Shown: positions 11,401 through 22,452, numbered from the stretch's first letter. The stretch is DNA of 64,000 bases from Phytophthora hibernalis (GCA_012656075.1 JAAKBF010000007.1:62001-126000); one strand, 5' to 3'. Numbers and translations: made by a program. The notes: a model not told the origin generated them from the letters alone.

Positions 11401-11886
11401 CGCCGGCTCCAAGTGGGCTGGCCCCACCTCGAACGTGTAGCTCGTCACCTCATTGTCAGTGGCCCCATTGCTGTAGCCTCCGTGAGCGCTCAGGAATGAC
11501 TCGAACTCGTTCTCGTCCGGGTACTTGCGACTGCCCATGAACAGCATGTGCTCCAGGTAATGTGCCAGTCCAGGCAGCGTCTCGGGTTCAGCGAAGCTGC
11601 CGACGCCTACGGTGAGACAGGCGCCTGCCCTTCGACTGGGTGCACCGTCGTTCTCGTCTTCGCTGTCGTCGAAGCTGCTGCCATCATCGTCCTCGCTCAC
11701 ATCGCTCATGTCGCTCCCGTCGCTGTCTTCGTCGTCGCGGCTCTCGCTCTCGCGCGCCACGGCGGCCACCACGTGCGCCACTTCACTCGTGGAGATGAGC
11801 AGCGCCTGCAGCCCGTTGGGGAGTGTCAGCAGCCGGTACTTCTTCTGGTCATTGGGCGACTTGGACAGCTCCACGGGATCAGCCAT
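8483..11886 (-). CDS. M16A metallopeptidase, nardilysin/insulysin type
   Basis: Zinc endopeptidase of the inverzincin family, which cleaves peptides inside a closed chamber. Start at 11886 (MADPVELSKSPND); an upstream TTG at 11898 is not needed. The active-site helix reads GLAHYLEHMLFMGS (HxxEH) and the third ligand region follows as AIESEFSQATQND. Before the zinc site lies a stretch of about 40 mostly Asp/Glu/Ser residues (11,640-11,750), placed like the acidic insert of nardilysin. Later M16 domains follow: HPYHRFSWGNKKSL, the middle region (EDILRYDLFQGAFK; PRPNPFIPRDFSP), and the C-terminal lobe (LFDTLRTKQELGYDVSC, normal for the family) to the end DKRLEL. About six exons, with a length usual for the family. 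One-base slips occur at about 9405, 9850 and 9905, all in short runs. Upstream it faces the small gene at 12287. Confidence 0.88.
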
Positions 11887-12002
11887 CGTCACTCGCAACA
11901 GGGAAAATGAACTGCTTGGAGATTACGCGAATATCTCATTATAGAGGTGGCTACATTATAATTCGGTGAGGATAGAATAATAGAGGGGATTGTATCATAC
12001 AG

Positions 12003-12193
12003 TAATCTGCGTGAATAAGCAACGGGTGTACAGCTTATGTCCTGCAAAATTTTATATAATGCCAGCAAACAGCGAGACGAGGAGGAGATGGACGAGGAAC
12101 TTAAACATTTGGTTTCTCGTCTTTGTACTTTGCGCACCCCTTATACACCCTGTCAACCCATATATATCAGGCGTTGCTTATTCACGCAGATTA
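12003..12193. mobile_element. Probable MITE (Tc1/mariner-like) with perfect 22-bp inverted ends
   Basis: The 22 bases at 12003-12024 are an exact reverse complement of 12172-12193. The two arms enclose 147 AT-rich, non-coding bases. Each arm ends in TA, so a TA target duplication flanking 20-bp terminal repeats is possible, as in Tc1/mariner-derived MITEs. The element lies in the roughly 400-bp region between the start of the protease gene and that of the gene at 12287. No transposase is present. Confidence 0.6.
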
Positions 12194-12286
12194 GTGTACT
12201 TTATTCGAGAGATAGAAGATGCGACAATTTAGCTAAATCGGCCTGTTTTGCGAAAGAGCTCTCCACCACAGGACACAAGAGGGACC

Positions 12287-12627
12287 ATGAAGCTCGGCCG
12301 CGGCATCAACGTGGAGCACATCAAGCGCATGACGCTGCGCACCATGCGCGAGCGTACGGACGGACAGCTGGAGACCCTCTCCTTCCTGGACGCACTGGAG
12401 CGCAGCGACTTCGACGAGACGCAATGCAAGCGCGAGGCGCGCAACATGATGCTCGTGCTGGAGGAAAAGGTCCGTTCGGCTGCTTAGCGACGAAGTACTA
12501 GACCGTTGTACTGATGTTCCCTTGTATTTATTGTATGCAGAGGAAGCGCCGTGCAGCGGAGCACCGATCCACGCTCAACTTCCACGTGATCCGCATGATG
12601 AAGGGCCACCACGACCCTCGCCGCTAA
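12287..12627 (+). CDS. Small basic protein of unknown function
   Basis: I do not recognise this gene. Two exons (12287-12469 and 12541-12627) join at a codon boundary with a GT..AG intron of 71 bases and give an intact protein of about 89 residues. It begins MKLGRGINVEHIKRM and ends MMKGHHDPRR. It is highly charged, apparently all helical, with heptad-like spacing, and has no signal peptide or membrane segment. The frame is clean, with strong third-position GC. It faces away from the protease gene, across the MITE. Confidence 0.6.
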
Positions 12628-13446
12628 GCTGGGGACAGCAGGAGACTATAGGGGGAAGACGGCGTGGGGCGACCTTCTTATGAAGTGTAGAAGGACCACC
12701 GACAGGTTGCAGGAGCCGGGTCTAACCGATAAACTTTCGCTGGCATCGCTTTTGGAGGTGCCGTGCCGAATTGCATGTCTCGACGGTGTTTTGATGGAAA
12801 TCAGGCTTGGATGATACGTGTTTTTAAATGGCGTGGTTGCGGCACTGCATTCAGATGTACATTGGGATCGCGGCAGACTTTGATTCTTCCTCGTCTGGGG
12901 CAATGTTCTGCAAATCTGCAAAAGTACGTTTGGCAGTGCGCAGCGCTCACGACCAGCACCAATTCTTGGTCGTATCCGAATAGTGCAAACATGCTGTTTG
13001 ACTTTGCTGGCTGCTTGCTGCTGCGCATGTTGCCTCTTTTTCTAAGCGGCAACATGCGCAGCAGCGACCATGATTTGGTGGTACGAATAGCACTACAGTT
13101 CAGGGCCTGCCCAACAGGTATACTACATGTACTGTAGCTTTCACTGCAATAGGAATTTGAAAATCATTAATGCTGCTTGCGCCAATAATTCGCATGCACT
13201 TCGAAGTACAACAGGTATTTAATAGTAAGTATTACATGTAATAGGCTGCTACACGAAAAATCGTTGTCATTGCCCTAGATAACAACCATGCAATACATGA
13301 ATATGCATGCATGGTCGAGTTCTGCTTTTCGTGTTGACTTCAACTTCCTTGGTCCAATGTGAATGGCAGAAATATTTCGCTTATGATTGGTAGAAACTGT
13401 CCTTTCGATTTGGAAATTCAAAGCACAGAAGCAGAGCGAGCTCGCG
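12628..13446. other. Intergenic with strong hairpins
   Basis: No protein gene is recognised in these 820 bases. The central part (about 12,940-13,070) holds two inverted repeats, the stronger at 13017-13065, so a structured RNA or a small element relic is possible. The last 100 bases should hold the promoter of the candidate securin. Confidence 0.4.
13017..13065. repeat. Perfect 18-bp inverted repeat with 13-base loop
   Basis: Bases 13017-13034 (GCTGCTGCGCATGTTGCC) are exactly complementary to 13048-13065. The GC-rich stem would fold stably in RNA or extrude as a cruciform. A weaker stem (ACGACCA / TGGTCGT) lies just upstream near 12,950-12,975. There is no coding frame across it. Function unknown; a small-RNA precursor or 3'-end structure would fit. 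Confidence 0.8.
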
Positions 13447-14446
13447 ATGGACACGATGCGCGCGCAGAAGGAAAATGTGGACGCCAACGTCCGCGGCGGC
13501 CTCGCCGGGAAGACGAACTTTGCAGGTGATTTATTATACCACCTACTATTCTTCACCGCAACATTAGCGTATTCTCCTCATGCTCTCCGCACGCCCGTCC
13601 AGGCCCGGACAAATTCACAACGCCGAAGCGAGGGTTCGTGATCCATGACGACTCCAAATCTACCGGCAAGAAGGGATTAAAAGAAAGCTCGACGAAGAAG
13701 AGGTTGGATGGGGGTTATATATGTCGACCTCTTGCCTGGGTGACTGAAGACACTATTGTCTGTAGCAGGCGCGTGCTAGGCGACATCTCCAACAAACAGC
13801 AGAATCGCCACAGTGAAGGCAACTCGAGTGGTAGGAAGACTGGTCTGGGAAAAGGTCTTGACCACTCGAAAAGTTGAGCAGCCAACAGAAGAAAAGACAC
13901 CGTTGAAGTTGAAGACAGTGGCCTCGCTGAAGCCCAAGACGGTGATCAAGCCACCGCAAGTGGACGAGGTGCCGGTAAGACAGTTTATGGTTAAGTACTG
14001 TACTGCCATTTTTCTGCATGCTTACTCGCTTGTTGCATTGGTCTGCAGGATATCGAGTTTGCGTACGGCGGTCTTTCCTCGCCAAAGACCGACTCGGCAC
14101 TGTTCGCGAGTCTGCGCGATGAATTTGTGCGCGATATCATCAACGACACAACCCCGACACTCTTCGACGACTTCGATCCATCCAACACCATTACCAGATG
14201 GGATGATGAACGGGAGAGGGCGATGCTGGAAAGCGGAGAGCCCCTTCCCCGTGGTGGTCTTCGGCAGATCAGAAGGAGGACGACAAGAAGAAGAAGAAGG
14301 AGAAGGAGGAGGAGTATGAACACGACGACCTTGACGATCTACCACCGCCAGATAATATTCCAGACGATGGGGTTGTCAATTTTGATGATGATGGGCTGCT
14401 GGAAGATCTCCTCAGCGTGGACGTTGAGGCAACGTGTGCCGAATAG
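13447..14446 (+). CDS. Candidate securin (KEN-box and D-box protein with acidic tail)
   Basis: Securins hold separase inactive until the anaphase-promoting complex destroys them. Features here match the layout in animals. A KEN box lies near residue 6 (AQKENVDAN). A destruction box RRVLGDISN (RxxLxxxxN) sits around residue 65, compared with human RKALGTVN. A Lys/Pro-rich middle (EKTPLKLKTVASLKPK) is followed by PDIEFAYGGLSS and a strongly acidic C-terminus ending EATCAE. Exons: 13447-13525, 13603 to about 13700, from about 13769 to 13974, and from about 14049 to 14446. All junctions are GT..AG, and RR of the D-box spans one junction. One-base slips occur near 13855 and 14255. Securins diverge fast, so the call rests on motif order and not on overall similarity. 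Other APC/C substrates with a KEN and a D-box are possible. Confidence 0.5.
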
Positions 14447-14564
14447 TGCCTCGCCGGGTTTGGCACCATGGTCCAGCTGATGCGAAAGAAGCCCGTAGCT
14501 CGAATCTACCTTTTCCCTTCATCGTAACTTTTTCATAAACTATGTAATGCAATATGCAACTATT

Positions 14565-17500
14565 TTATTGCGTACCCATCCGGGCCATGGCCAAGAATTT
14601 GGCAATGAGATCGTCTCCTGCAGATTGCCAATCATCAACCGATGTGAAGAAGGCAGTGAGTTGCTCCTCAGGTGACGGACCCGTCGACCGCTGTTGAGAC
14701 GGAATAGGCATCCCACGTTTCGTACAATCCAGCACTTCTTGTGCACGCTCGACCAGTTCCTCTGGTATCCCTAGCAACAACAACAACTGGTATTTGAGCT
14801 TTTGATCGACTTTTTCCCAAGAACCGAGGAAACTCACCACACTTTGCAGCACATGCAAGAGCGTTACTGTGGCTCGAGATGCCGTGACGCAGCTCGTACA
14901 ACGGGACAGCGTTTGACGCAGTAGAATATGACTCTGAAGCTTCCGTCGACGCCATAACAGTGCAAACTATACGCGCCGTGTTCGACGTTTCTAATTGTTC
15001 GCAGATACCTTGAGGTGATGGCTGGTTGGTCACCAAGGATGGTTCGAGTAGGTTATTCCGGAAGATTTCCTGAAAACAAAGTAGCTTTAGCTACCAGTGA
15101 CCATATTGTTGAAGCGCAGGCTTAGCAATGGTACCAGGAAGTGGGTTGTCAAGATGACGCGTGGTTTTCCATGCGTAAATGTTTCCGTAGACAAGTAGTT
15201 GATTATTGAACTCTGAATGACAACAGTTCGAGATGAGCACCAGAGTGACAAAATTCAGAAGTACAAATCGTTCCATACCAGCAGTGCTATTCCATCAAGC
15301 TCAGCAGTTCCTTCAGATACGATTTTAGCAAAATGGTGCAGACCCAACAGCATCAAGCAAACTACCTTTGCCGAATTCATCGATCAAGAACAACGATCGA
15401 CCATCACCGTGATTGAGCATCCACGCCATCTAATTGTCGTGCATCAATCAGAAACTGCTCGGTGATTTCAATTTCTTTTTCGAACTACTGCCTCTGCGTT
15501 ACCTGGTTGCAGTCGATCGTGAATGAGCTCTGCGATACCGTAGCAGATTCCATGCTACAAATTTTTCATCAGTTCCATTGTGTGGATTGAGTAAGTCTCT
15601 GAAACTTACCTTTGGATTCTGGTAAACATTTTTGTCACCAGTCCTAATTCCGCTACAATATTTGTCAGAAGGGTGTCCATACTCAAGTAACATAATTTGA
15701 TTCTCATCCCACCTTTTTCTGCTGGCACGAAGCACCCAATCTGTGTCATGTATTGCAGAAGACCCACCATTTTCAAGTACACCGATTTGCCTGTCCGGTA
15801 GAAAGTTAGGTTTGGTTGGCGCCTTAAGGTGGCGAAGTCTGTTGCTTACCTGATCCATTGTGCCCCGTTACAATCTTGAGTGAGTCATTTGAACCCAGAA
15901 AAATGTCATTCGGGATGTAATGCTCCACGAGTAATTCCTGAAGTGGGTGACGAGCATGGGTCGCGATCAATGAGTTGGTGTCGGTGATCTTCGGCCTGAA
16001 TGAATAAGCGTGAGGTAACTCAAGGATCGACAAGAGCATGTTATCGTTGATTTATCGTACCGGGAAAAATTGAAGCTCTTTGCGCAGGAGGCAAATGAGA
16101 TCAAGCAATCGAGATACGCCGTGATCCCAGTCGTTTCTGCAGAGAATGAAACAGCAATGTTATCCACTGAAGCTTGAAACACGAATGGGTGAGATTACTA
16201 ACCGTGAATGCTGCATTCATATTCTAGCACTGCCATTGTCAGTTCTTCGAGGAGCTCTGCAAAAAAGAAAAATTACTTCCTGGTTTCAAAAGTGCTTCTG
16301 AAACATCCCAAACCTCTTTGAATATCGAGAATGTATCCTGCAAAATCATAGCAAGCCCTCATTAGTATCTACCGTACAAAGCATTTATTATAAGTTAATG
16401 ATGTACCGTAGATATCTCCGATTGACTCGTCCAAATCGCGGCAGCAACCATCCTACAACAGGAAGAGCCCATTAGTATTTCGAAAGTTTGTACTTCGTAT
16501 CGTGTACAAGTACCTTATAGTAAAATGTGGTATCATCCTCTTGAAACTGAAACACGAAGTCGGGTAGTGTGGTGGGCGAATCACAACAGATGACATACCC
16601 TACTTGAGGAATGTACTGGACAGTGATCGAAGACAAAACAGGATTCGCCTCTTGAATCTGAAACGCGACCTCCGTCAAAACCTGTCCACAACACGAGTGT
16701 GTATTAGTATTTTTCGTTCCCGTCAATAAAGACCCAAATCCGTACATTGTCGAGATCTTCATATCGCTCTCGTGCCGCATCCAGGGCTTCCGATATGCCA
16801 CTTCGGATAACCAATGTGTTTTCCTGTTGGCTCTCTTCAAAGTCCACGACGTTCCCGAGAAGATTGCTAACGTGAATTACTCCACGCTCATTTAGAGTTG
16901 TCCAAAATACATTCGGAAGTGAGGAATTGCTCGTATCATTGCAGACGCCATTGATGAGGGATCTAGCACAAATGAATACCGGTAACAGACATGATAAGAA
17001 CCACCTCGTAATGATTAAAAGTAAACTATGAATGCTTACTGAGCCTCCAGAAAGCTCCCGATAGAGGTGGAAAACCGGCACCAGTCGCCAACCGAAGCAC
17101 AACGCCGCTTAATACGCTGGAAAATTCCTGCTACATCTCTGAACCTCTTCAGCTTATCAAACTACATTTTGTAAGGTGTTGTCGTTTTTGTAGGTCAAAT
17201 CCGGCGAAATCCAAGACGTTACCAGTAGTTGACGAAGTTCGTCATTTTCAGCATCATTGAAAAATGCGACGGCGCTGAGGCGCTCTTCAATTTGAGCACT
17301 GCTAACTAGCGGGGTCAGCATCCAACGGCGTAGCAAACACCCGCCAGATTTGGTCACAGTGCGATTAAGGAGACCAAACAGACTGAATACATAGTCAACA
17401 AGCCATCATCGAAAGAGAGCAAATGAAGCCGTGGAAATAATGTAATACCTGAAACCCTCCTTAGCTCGGCCAGACCCCTGCACAAGGTTTAAGTGGGTAT

Positions 17501-18714
17501 ACCGGTTATGGCAATCATCGAAATAATGTGTTTTCATACCTTGACAAGTGACGGGTGCGCCTCCTGTATTACATCAAATACGTGTGAGGAGTAGGCTAGT
17601 TAAATCACCTCGGGGTTCGAATCGACCTACATGGTTGAATATCTGAAGGGACTGGAGCGTAGACTTGTCGATATACATGAACCCGTCGAGTGCAACATGC
17701 TCCACCGTTGAAAAGTAAACAGACTCTGCGTCGTCCAATTGGTTTCCGATCTGCACAAGTCTGGGTCAAAACTTTGGTCGAATATCAAACCCCTCAACTA
17801 CTCGGCATACCTTTCGGTGGTTAAATAAAGTAGCAAAGCTGTAAAAGCCACTAACGTCAACACCAAGTTCTCGGCAAGGAATGAGCGCAACACGTACCAC
17901 CTGACGCTCGAATCAACTGCGTGCTTTCGAAATCAAAGAAGCTCCCAAGGAACGTGTAAGCTTCTCGGCTGTGAAATCGTTGTACCTGTCAGCTCACGAT
18001 TCGATGCCGTACCAGCATCACCAAATGTTTGAGGCTCTTACCGAGAAGATCGATTGTGAGGCGTCCTGAAGTTAGCAGGAGCAGCTCCAATTTGCACATG
18101 CTCAATTGCTTGGCACCCCTTCCGGTAGTTGAAATCTGCTTGCCGATATGGTTGAGTACGAAGAAGACTCCAACAACCCCCGCAAACCCCTACCTGAATG
18201 CTGCGATAGGTCACTGACTTGTCAGCAGATATGACTTTGAAAGCATGTTAACGCAACGAACCTTCCGGACACTGATCCCCGTCTTCGTCTGATCGAGTTT
18301 CTTGACCATCCGAAGCATTCCATTTGAGCTCGCGTTCCGAGAGGAAACAAGCACGTGGTTCACTTCAAACTGTGTGTGCAGACGCTCGATGATCTAAGAG
18401 CATGCACGATCAGCTCTTGGCGTCTTCATTGGATACCTCAAGACTGCTGCGTCACCTCCTCCAGCTCCTGGGCATCGGCTATTTGGAGCTGCAGCGTCTT
18501 GAGATTCGTCGTTAACGCATTGTAGATTGCGACGCCCAGTTCGCCTCGGTCGAAGAGAATGGACATGAAGATCAATTCCTCATCGTCGACTTCAATGTCG
18601 CTCGCGGCTTCGGTTAGCTCCTCCTCGTCTCGTTGTTGCTAGGGCTTGATGTTAGACCAGGATACTTTCCTCTCCATGTGAGCACACATATACCACTGCT
18701 TGGCCTCGCGTCAT
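14565..18714 (-). CDS. MSH5: MSH5, meiotic MutS homologue
   Basis: Partner of MSH4 in the clamp that stabilises meiotic recombination intermediates. Seen in order: N-terminal EELIFMSILFDRGELGVAIYN (human VYLCVLWHSGYLGLAYYD), a lever region with NVVDFEESQQENT (human KVVDFEGSLAEN), ATPase Walker A VTGHNGSGK (15,848-15,871), Walker B LIDEFGKG interrupted by an intron and continued as TAELDGIALL (15,300-15,390), and C-terminal LYELRHGISSHSNALACAAK with IPEELVERAQEVLD (human [20 protein letters not shown]). Absence of a mismatch-binding Phe-x-Glu domain fits MSH5 rather than MSH2/3/6. There are many small exons, about fifteen or more, and not all borders are fixed. The start at 18714 gives MTRGQAV before the first intron. 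Head-to-head with MAD2, 171 bases apart. The presence of this meiosis-specific gene implies a sexual cycle. Confidence 0.85.
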
Positions 18715-18885
18715 CTTGCCCCGCTGCCAGGTGTGCGCGCTTCAATGCGGAATGCGGAATGGAGTGTTTTGCTCTCCAGGAGTGATGGTCACTGCAACAA
18801 ATGCGATAAGAAAGGTTCAATATTCGATTTGATGGGAAAATCGTGAATCACATTTTCAAACGTGCGTCGATCCCGCAACTACGAG

Positions 18886-19871
18886 ATGGTAAGCTTACGA
18901 TACGCGGCAACTGGGCGCTATGGCTTCAACACTGACTTGTGCATTATTATGTTGCTTGTGACGGATTGCTGTAGGCGACGGCTCAGGTATCAGAGAACCT
19001 CATCACGCTCAAAGGCTCAACCGAGATCGTCACGGAGTTCTTTTCGTACAGCATCAACACGTGCGAGCGCTTTACAATTGGCACTGCTGGTTATTGTGAT
19101 GCTTCGCAGAGCTAATATTTATGTGTTTCAGTATTCTGTATCAGCGCGGCATCTACCCTGCTGAAAGCTTCAAGCAGGTCCAGAAGTATGGTTTGAACAT
19201 GCTAGTGACCGACGACGACAAGCTCGACGACTTTTTCACAAAGTTCCTCCAGCAGTTGTCGAGTGCGTCTGCATGCAGTTGTATAGCCATGTAATTCGTG
19301 CGTTTATTTACAACGGAATACTGTTACTATTTTGCTACGTACAGGCTGGCTTGTGAAGGAGAAGTGCAGAAGCTGGTGCTTGTCATCACAGGAATTGAGA
19401 CCCAGGAAGTGCTTGAGCGATGGGCGTTTGAAGTGCACGCTGAGAACAGCACAACAGAAAGGTGCGTGGACCTTTGTCGGCCTACAATTGGGTTATTGCT
19501 GATGCCAAATTGTTTTGTAGTGGAGGTGCAGCTGCTACCAATCCCAGAAGGAGATAATGTCCGAGATTCAGGCCATCATCCGTCAGATTACGGCAAGCGT
19601 CTCCTTCTTACCTCTTCTGGAGGAACAGTGCGCGTTTGACCTGCTGGTCTACACCTCCAAGGACTCGGAAGTGCCTTCGCTGTGGGAAGAGTCGGATCCT
19701 CGTTACATTAAGGACTCGGCGGAGGTGCGCTTGCGCTCGTTCACCACCAAGGTACGCTAACATAGCAAGGCTTATTTGCTGCATTCATTTAACTAATCAC
19801 GTGGTTTTGCTGCGCAGGTGCACAAGGTTGACGCGATGGTAGCCTACAAGAACCCTGAAGCTGACATCTAA
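18886..19871 (+). CDS. MAD2: MAD2, spindle assembly checkpoint HORMA protein
   Basis: Inhibits CDC20-APC/C until kinetochores are attached. The sequence follows the family closely: LITLKGSTEIVTEFFSYSIN, ILYQRGIYPAESFKQVQKYGL, LVLVITGIETQEVLERW, IQAIIRQITASVSFLPLLEE, then EVRLRSFTTK and KVDAMVAYKNPEADI at the C-terminus (the safety-belt end). Exon 1 appears to be only the ATG (18886-18888), directly followed by a GTAAGC donor; exon 2 starts at 18975 and exon 3 at 19132. Single-base losses near 19358 (GAGAAG for GAGAAAG) and 19545 (three C instead of four) interrupt the frame; restoring them gives full family agreement. Length about 205 residues, as usual. Confidence 0.92.
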
Positions 19872-19919
19872 CCACCGCAGGAATGGCATCTTGATTGGCG
19901 AGCGGTAACTGCGCATCTA

Positions 19920-20702
19920 CTTACTGCTTCTTGTCCTTCTTTTCAAAACGCGACAGAACGGTCTCGATATCCTTGTTGAATGCGTCTTTGCTGAAGTAGC
20001 CGTCCTTGTCAAAGTAGCGGCCAACATACAGCTCCACCTTTTGGGCGTGCCCTTCACGTCAGTGTGATGGATGCTGATTGTATAATGCGACTCCGTGTAC
20101 GGGAAAGTTGTCCGGACCAAAATGGTCTTACCTGTCGAACCCTGCAATGCAGTCACACGTCCCCAAAAGTCAGCATCTTTATCGGCAACAAAATGCTTAA
20201 AGTCCGTACCGTTCGCGTCATCCTCAAGAGGACGTCCTTCTCGATGAACGTGGTGTAGCCGAACAGAAGCGCGTGGATGAAAAAAACCTAGGCATATCCA
20301 GCATGAATCAACACTCAGCATCATACACATAAACTAGCGTCATCCAGACGTTCACACTCACGCGCCGACGCAGGAATAGATGAGCACGTGCTCGGGAATC
20401 GCGGGGTGCTTGTAGAAGTGCGACACGGCCGCAATGATCGTCGCCAGCAGCATCAGCAGCAGCTTGGCGTCCCATCCGTAGTGCAGCTTAAACTCCTCTT
20501 TCCCTGGAAAAACTCCACGATGGTGTCGTCCAGCAGGTTCTTGACGGCGTTCTGGTCGCCCGTCTCTATGTGCAGGTCTGCAGTATTCGTCAGAAGTTTG
20601 CCACCCACCTCATCACCAGCTTCAATAGTACGCACCGTTCAAGACCATTTCGTCCTCCGAGTCCTTGCGCTCCAGCGCGGCGGTACTGCTCGAGACGCCC
20701 AT
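19920..20702 (-). CDS. SPC2: Signal peptidase complex subunit 2 (SPC25 type)
   Basis: Membrane subunit of the ER signal peptidase, at the Sec61 contact. Start at 20702 (MGVSSSTAALERKDSED), with an intron before DLHIETGDQNAVKNLLDDT (family: GSAVKNSLDDSAKKVL). Then comes GWDAKLLLMLLATIIAAVSHFY, the first of two hydrophobic segments expected to form a hairpin; the second contains VLSGVLQLLFGYTTF. After these comes a soluble C-terminal domain (FPYTESHYTISIHHTD; VGRYFDKDGYFSKDAF) ending FEKKDKKQ. Three or more exons. Divergent from E2F with 197 bases between start codons. An indel near 20,040 shifts the frame between KGTPKK and VELYVG. Confidence 0.82.
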
Positions 20703-20899
20703 GCTAAGCTGCAGTACTTGCTGTCCGATCGGGTGATGTGGCACTGCGCCAGATCCCAATGCAAATATGACGTATGCCGTTAGATAGGTGAACCCATCAG
20801 ACGGCATACAGCATACACGATCTCCTTTCCAACTGAATCGTGAAGCAAAGCCTCAAGGGACAGCAGGCTCGGCGAGAAAGTTGCAGTAGACAGAACGCG

Positions 20900-22408
20900 A
20901 TGGCCAGGGCCAAGGTCTCGAACGAGGAACTCAAGCGCAAGATCAAGCGCCCCAAGGCGAGACACGAAGAGGTGGCGGCGTCTCCCGTCGTGTCCGCTGG
21001 CCACGCTGCGTCGGCCGTGGCACCACCCAAACTGCAATCTCCCAGCCCCAGCGCACGTGGTACGCTCAATTCCAGTGTAGTTCACGACTAGATGAGGGAG
21101 TTTGGGGAAAGGGGCATTGTATGGGAGGTTGATGGACTTTTCCGCTTTTGTTGCAGGCCCCAAGGCGTCTCCTGCCAGCAGATACGACAGCTCACTGGGG
21201 TTGTTGACCAAGAGATTCGTGGAGCTGATACAAGCTGCTCCTTCGAAGGATTTGGACTTGAACACGGCAGCAGAGTCGCTTGGCGTCCAGGTAGGAGACG
21301 CTGCAATTGGGTGTGTCATTGTTGCTGCTGATATTGAGGGTTGTTGGTTGTTGGTAGAAACGGCGTATATATGATATCACCAACGTGCTGGAAGGCATTG
21401 GTCTCATTGAGAAGACGTCCAAGAACAACATTCACTGGAAGTACGTGGGTGGAGTCGTCGTAAGCCCTTTCGTTATTGATTCTGACGAGAATTTCTTGGC
21501 AACCGTTGCTACTTTAAAGGGGTGCTAGTGGGCCAACAGGTACGACGGATGAACACCGAGGATCGGACCACCTCCGACAAAGCATTTCAGATTTAAGACA
21601 AGAGGAACAGAAGTTCGACCAGCATATCAAGATGGTCAGCCAGAACATTCGGCGCCTGTACGAAGAAGACGCATTCGACAAAGGCAGCTTTGACAACTTC
21701 TGCTACGTCACACACGACGACATGCGACAACAGGAGAGTTTTGCCGACCAGAGCGTCATGGCAATCAAGGCCCCTCCAGGAACAACATTAGAGGTGCCTG
21801 ACCCCGACGAGGGTATGCCCGCTGGGAAGCGCCGCTTCCAAATCTTCCTTAAGTCTACAGGTATGAGAGTGCTGCAGTTTGGGGCTCGCAATTTTGAATT
21901 GGTCGGGGTATGTATGAACATCTTGTCCATTGCTCTTTGCTATGCTAGATGGACCCGTGGATGTTTATTTAGTTCGACGAATGACTGATGAGAAGGAGGC
22001 AGAGGGCACCAGTGATTCAGCGAAGAAAGACGGGCCAGTTGGAACACCTGAGAGTCCTGCGCCTCCTTTGGACCAGGTGAGCTGTGTTCACTCTACTGCA
22101 ATCCCAATGACAGCTACTGAACGCGTCTAACGTATACTGTACCTATTTTTCTTCGTTGTGCCTTCCACAGCAGAGATCGTACGACTCGGACAGCGGGATC
22201 TTCAAACTCGCGCCAATAAAGGTACCTGATTGTTTACCCTCATTTCATGCCTTGAGCCTTTCCATTTTAACAGCTATATTGTGCCTATGAACAGACCGAT
22301 CCAGATTTTTGCTTTAATCTGGACGATACAGAAGGCATATCGGACTTTTTGCGGATATCCCGTAATGCGAGTCTGTGCACCAAACCAGCAAACTCTTCAG
22401 CCTGCTAG
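20900..22408 (+). CDS. E2F: E2F transcription factor
   Basis: Cell-cycle regulator that pairs with DP and drives S-phase genes. The DNA-binding winged helix reads SRYDSSLGLLTKRFVELIQ ... LDLNTAAESLGVQ, then KRRIYDITNVLEGIGLIEK and SKNNIHWK; an intron splits it. The RRIYDITNVLEGI core is invariant in E2Fs. A leucine/coiled-coil dimerisation region follows (LRQEEQKFDQHIKMVSQNIRR). Then comes a marked-box region (MAIKAPPGTTLEVPDPDEG; RRFQIFLKST). The C-terminus has DPDFCFNLDDTEGISDF, the RB-binding motif (human DYHFGLEEGEGIRDLF), so it should be under retinoblastoma-type control. Start at 20900; basic Lys-rich N-terminus (ELKRKIKRPKARHEE). The exact stop is unsure: a slip near 22,350 would change the last residues. 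Confidence 0.88.
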
Positions 22409-22452
22409 ACGACGGCTCTTTCGCATGGTCCGACAGCAGGTGTGCCATCTAT

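Noticed and set aside
14270..14330. AAG/GAG repeat (GACAAGAAGAAGAAG...) as a microsatellite
   Set aside because: It encodes a Lys/Glu run in the acidic tail of the candidate securin, in frame with the stop at 14446.
17600..17630. GGGTTCGAATCGACC, resembling a tRNA B box
   Set aside because: It lies inside MSH5 coding sequence on the minus strand (RFEPRGDL) and no acceptor stem or A box pairs with it.
19300..19560. Programmed ribosomal frameshifting as the cause of the MAD2 frame changes
   Set aside because: There are two shifts in one short conserved gene, no slippery heptamer with a downstream pseudoknot was seen, and the same kind of break occurs in most other genes of the window.
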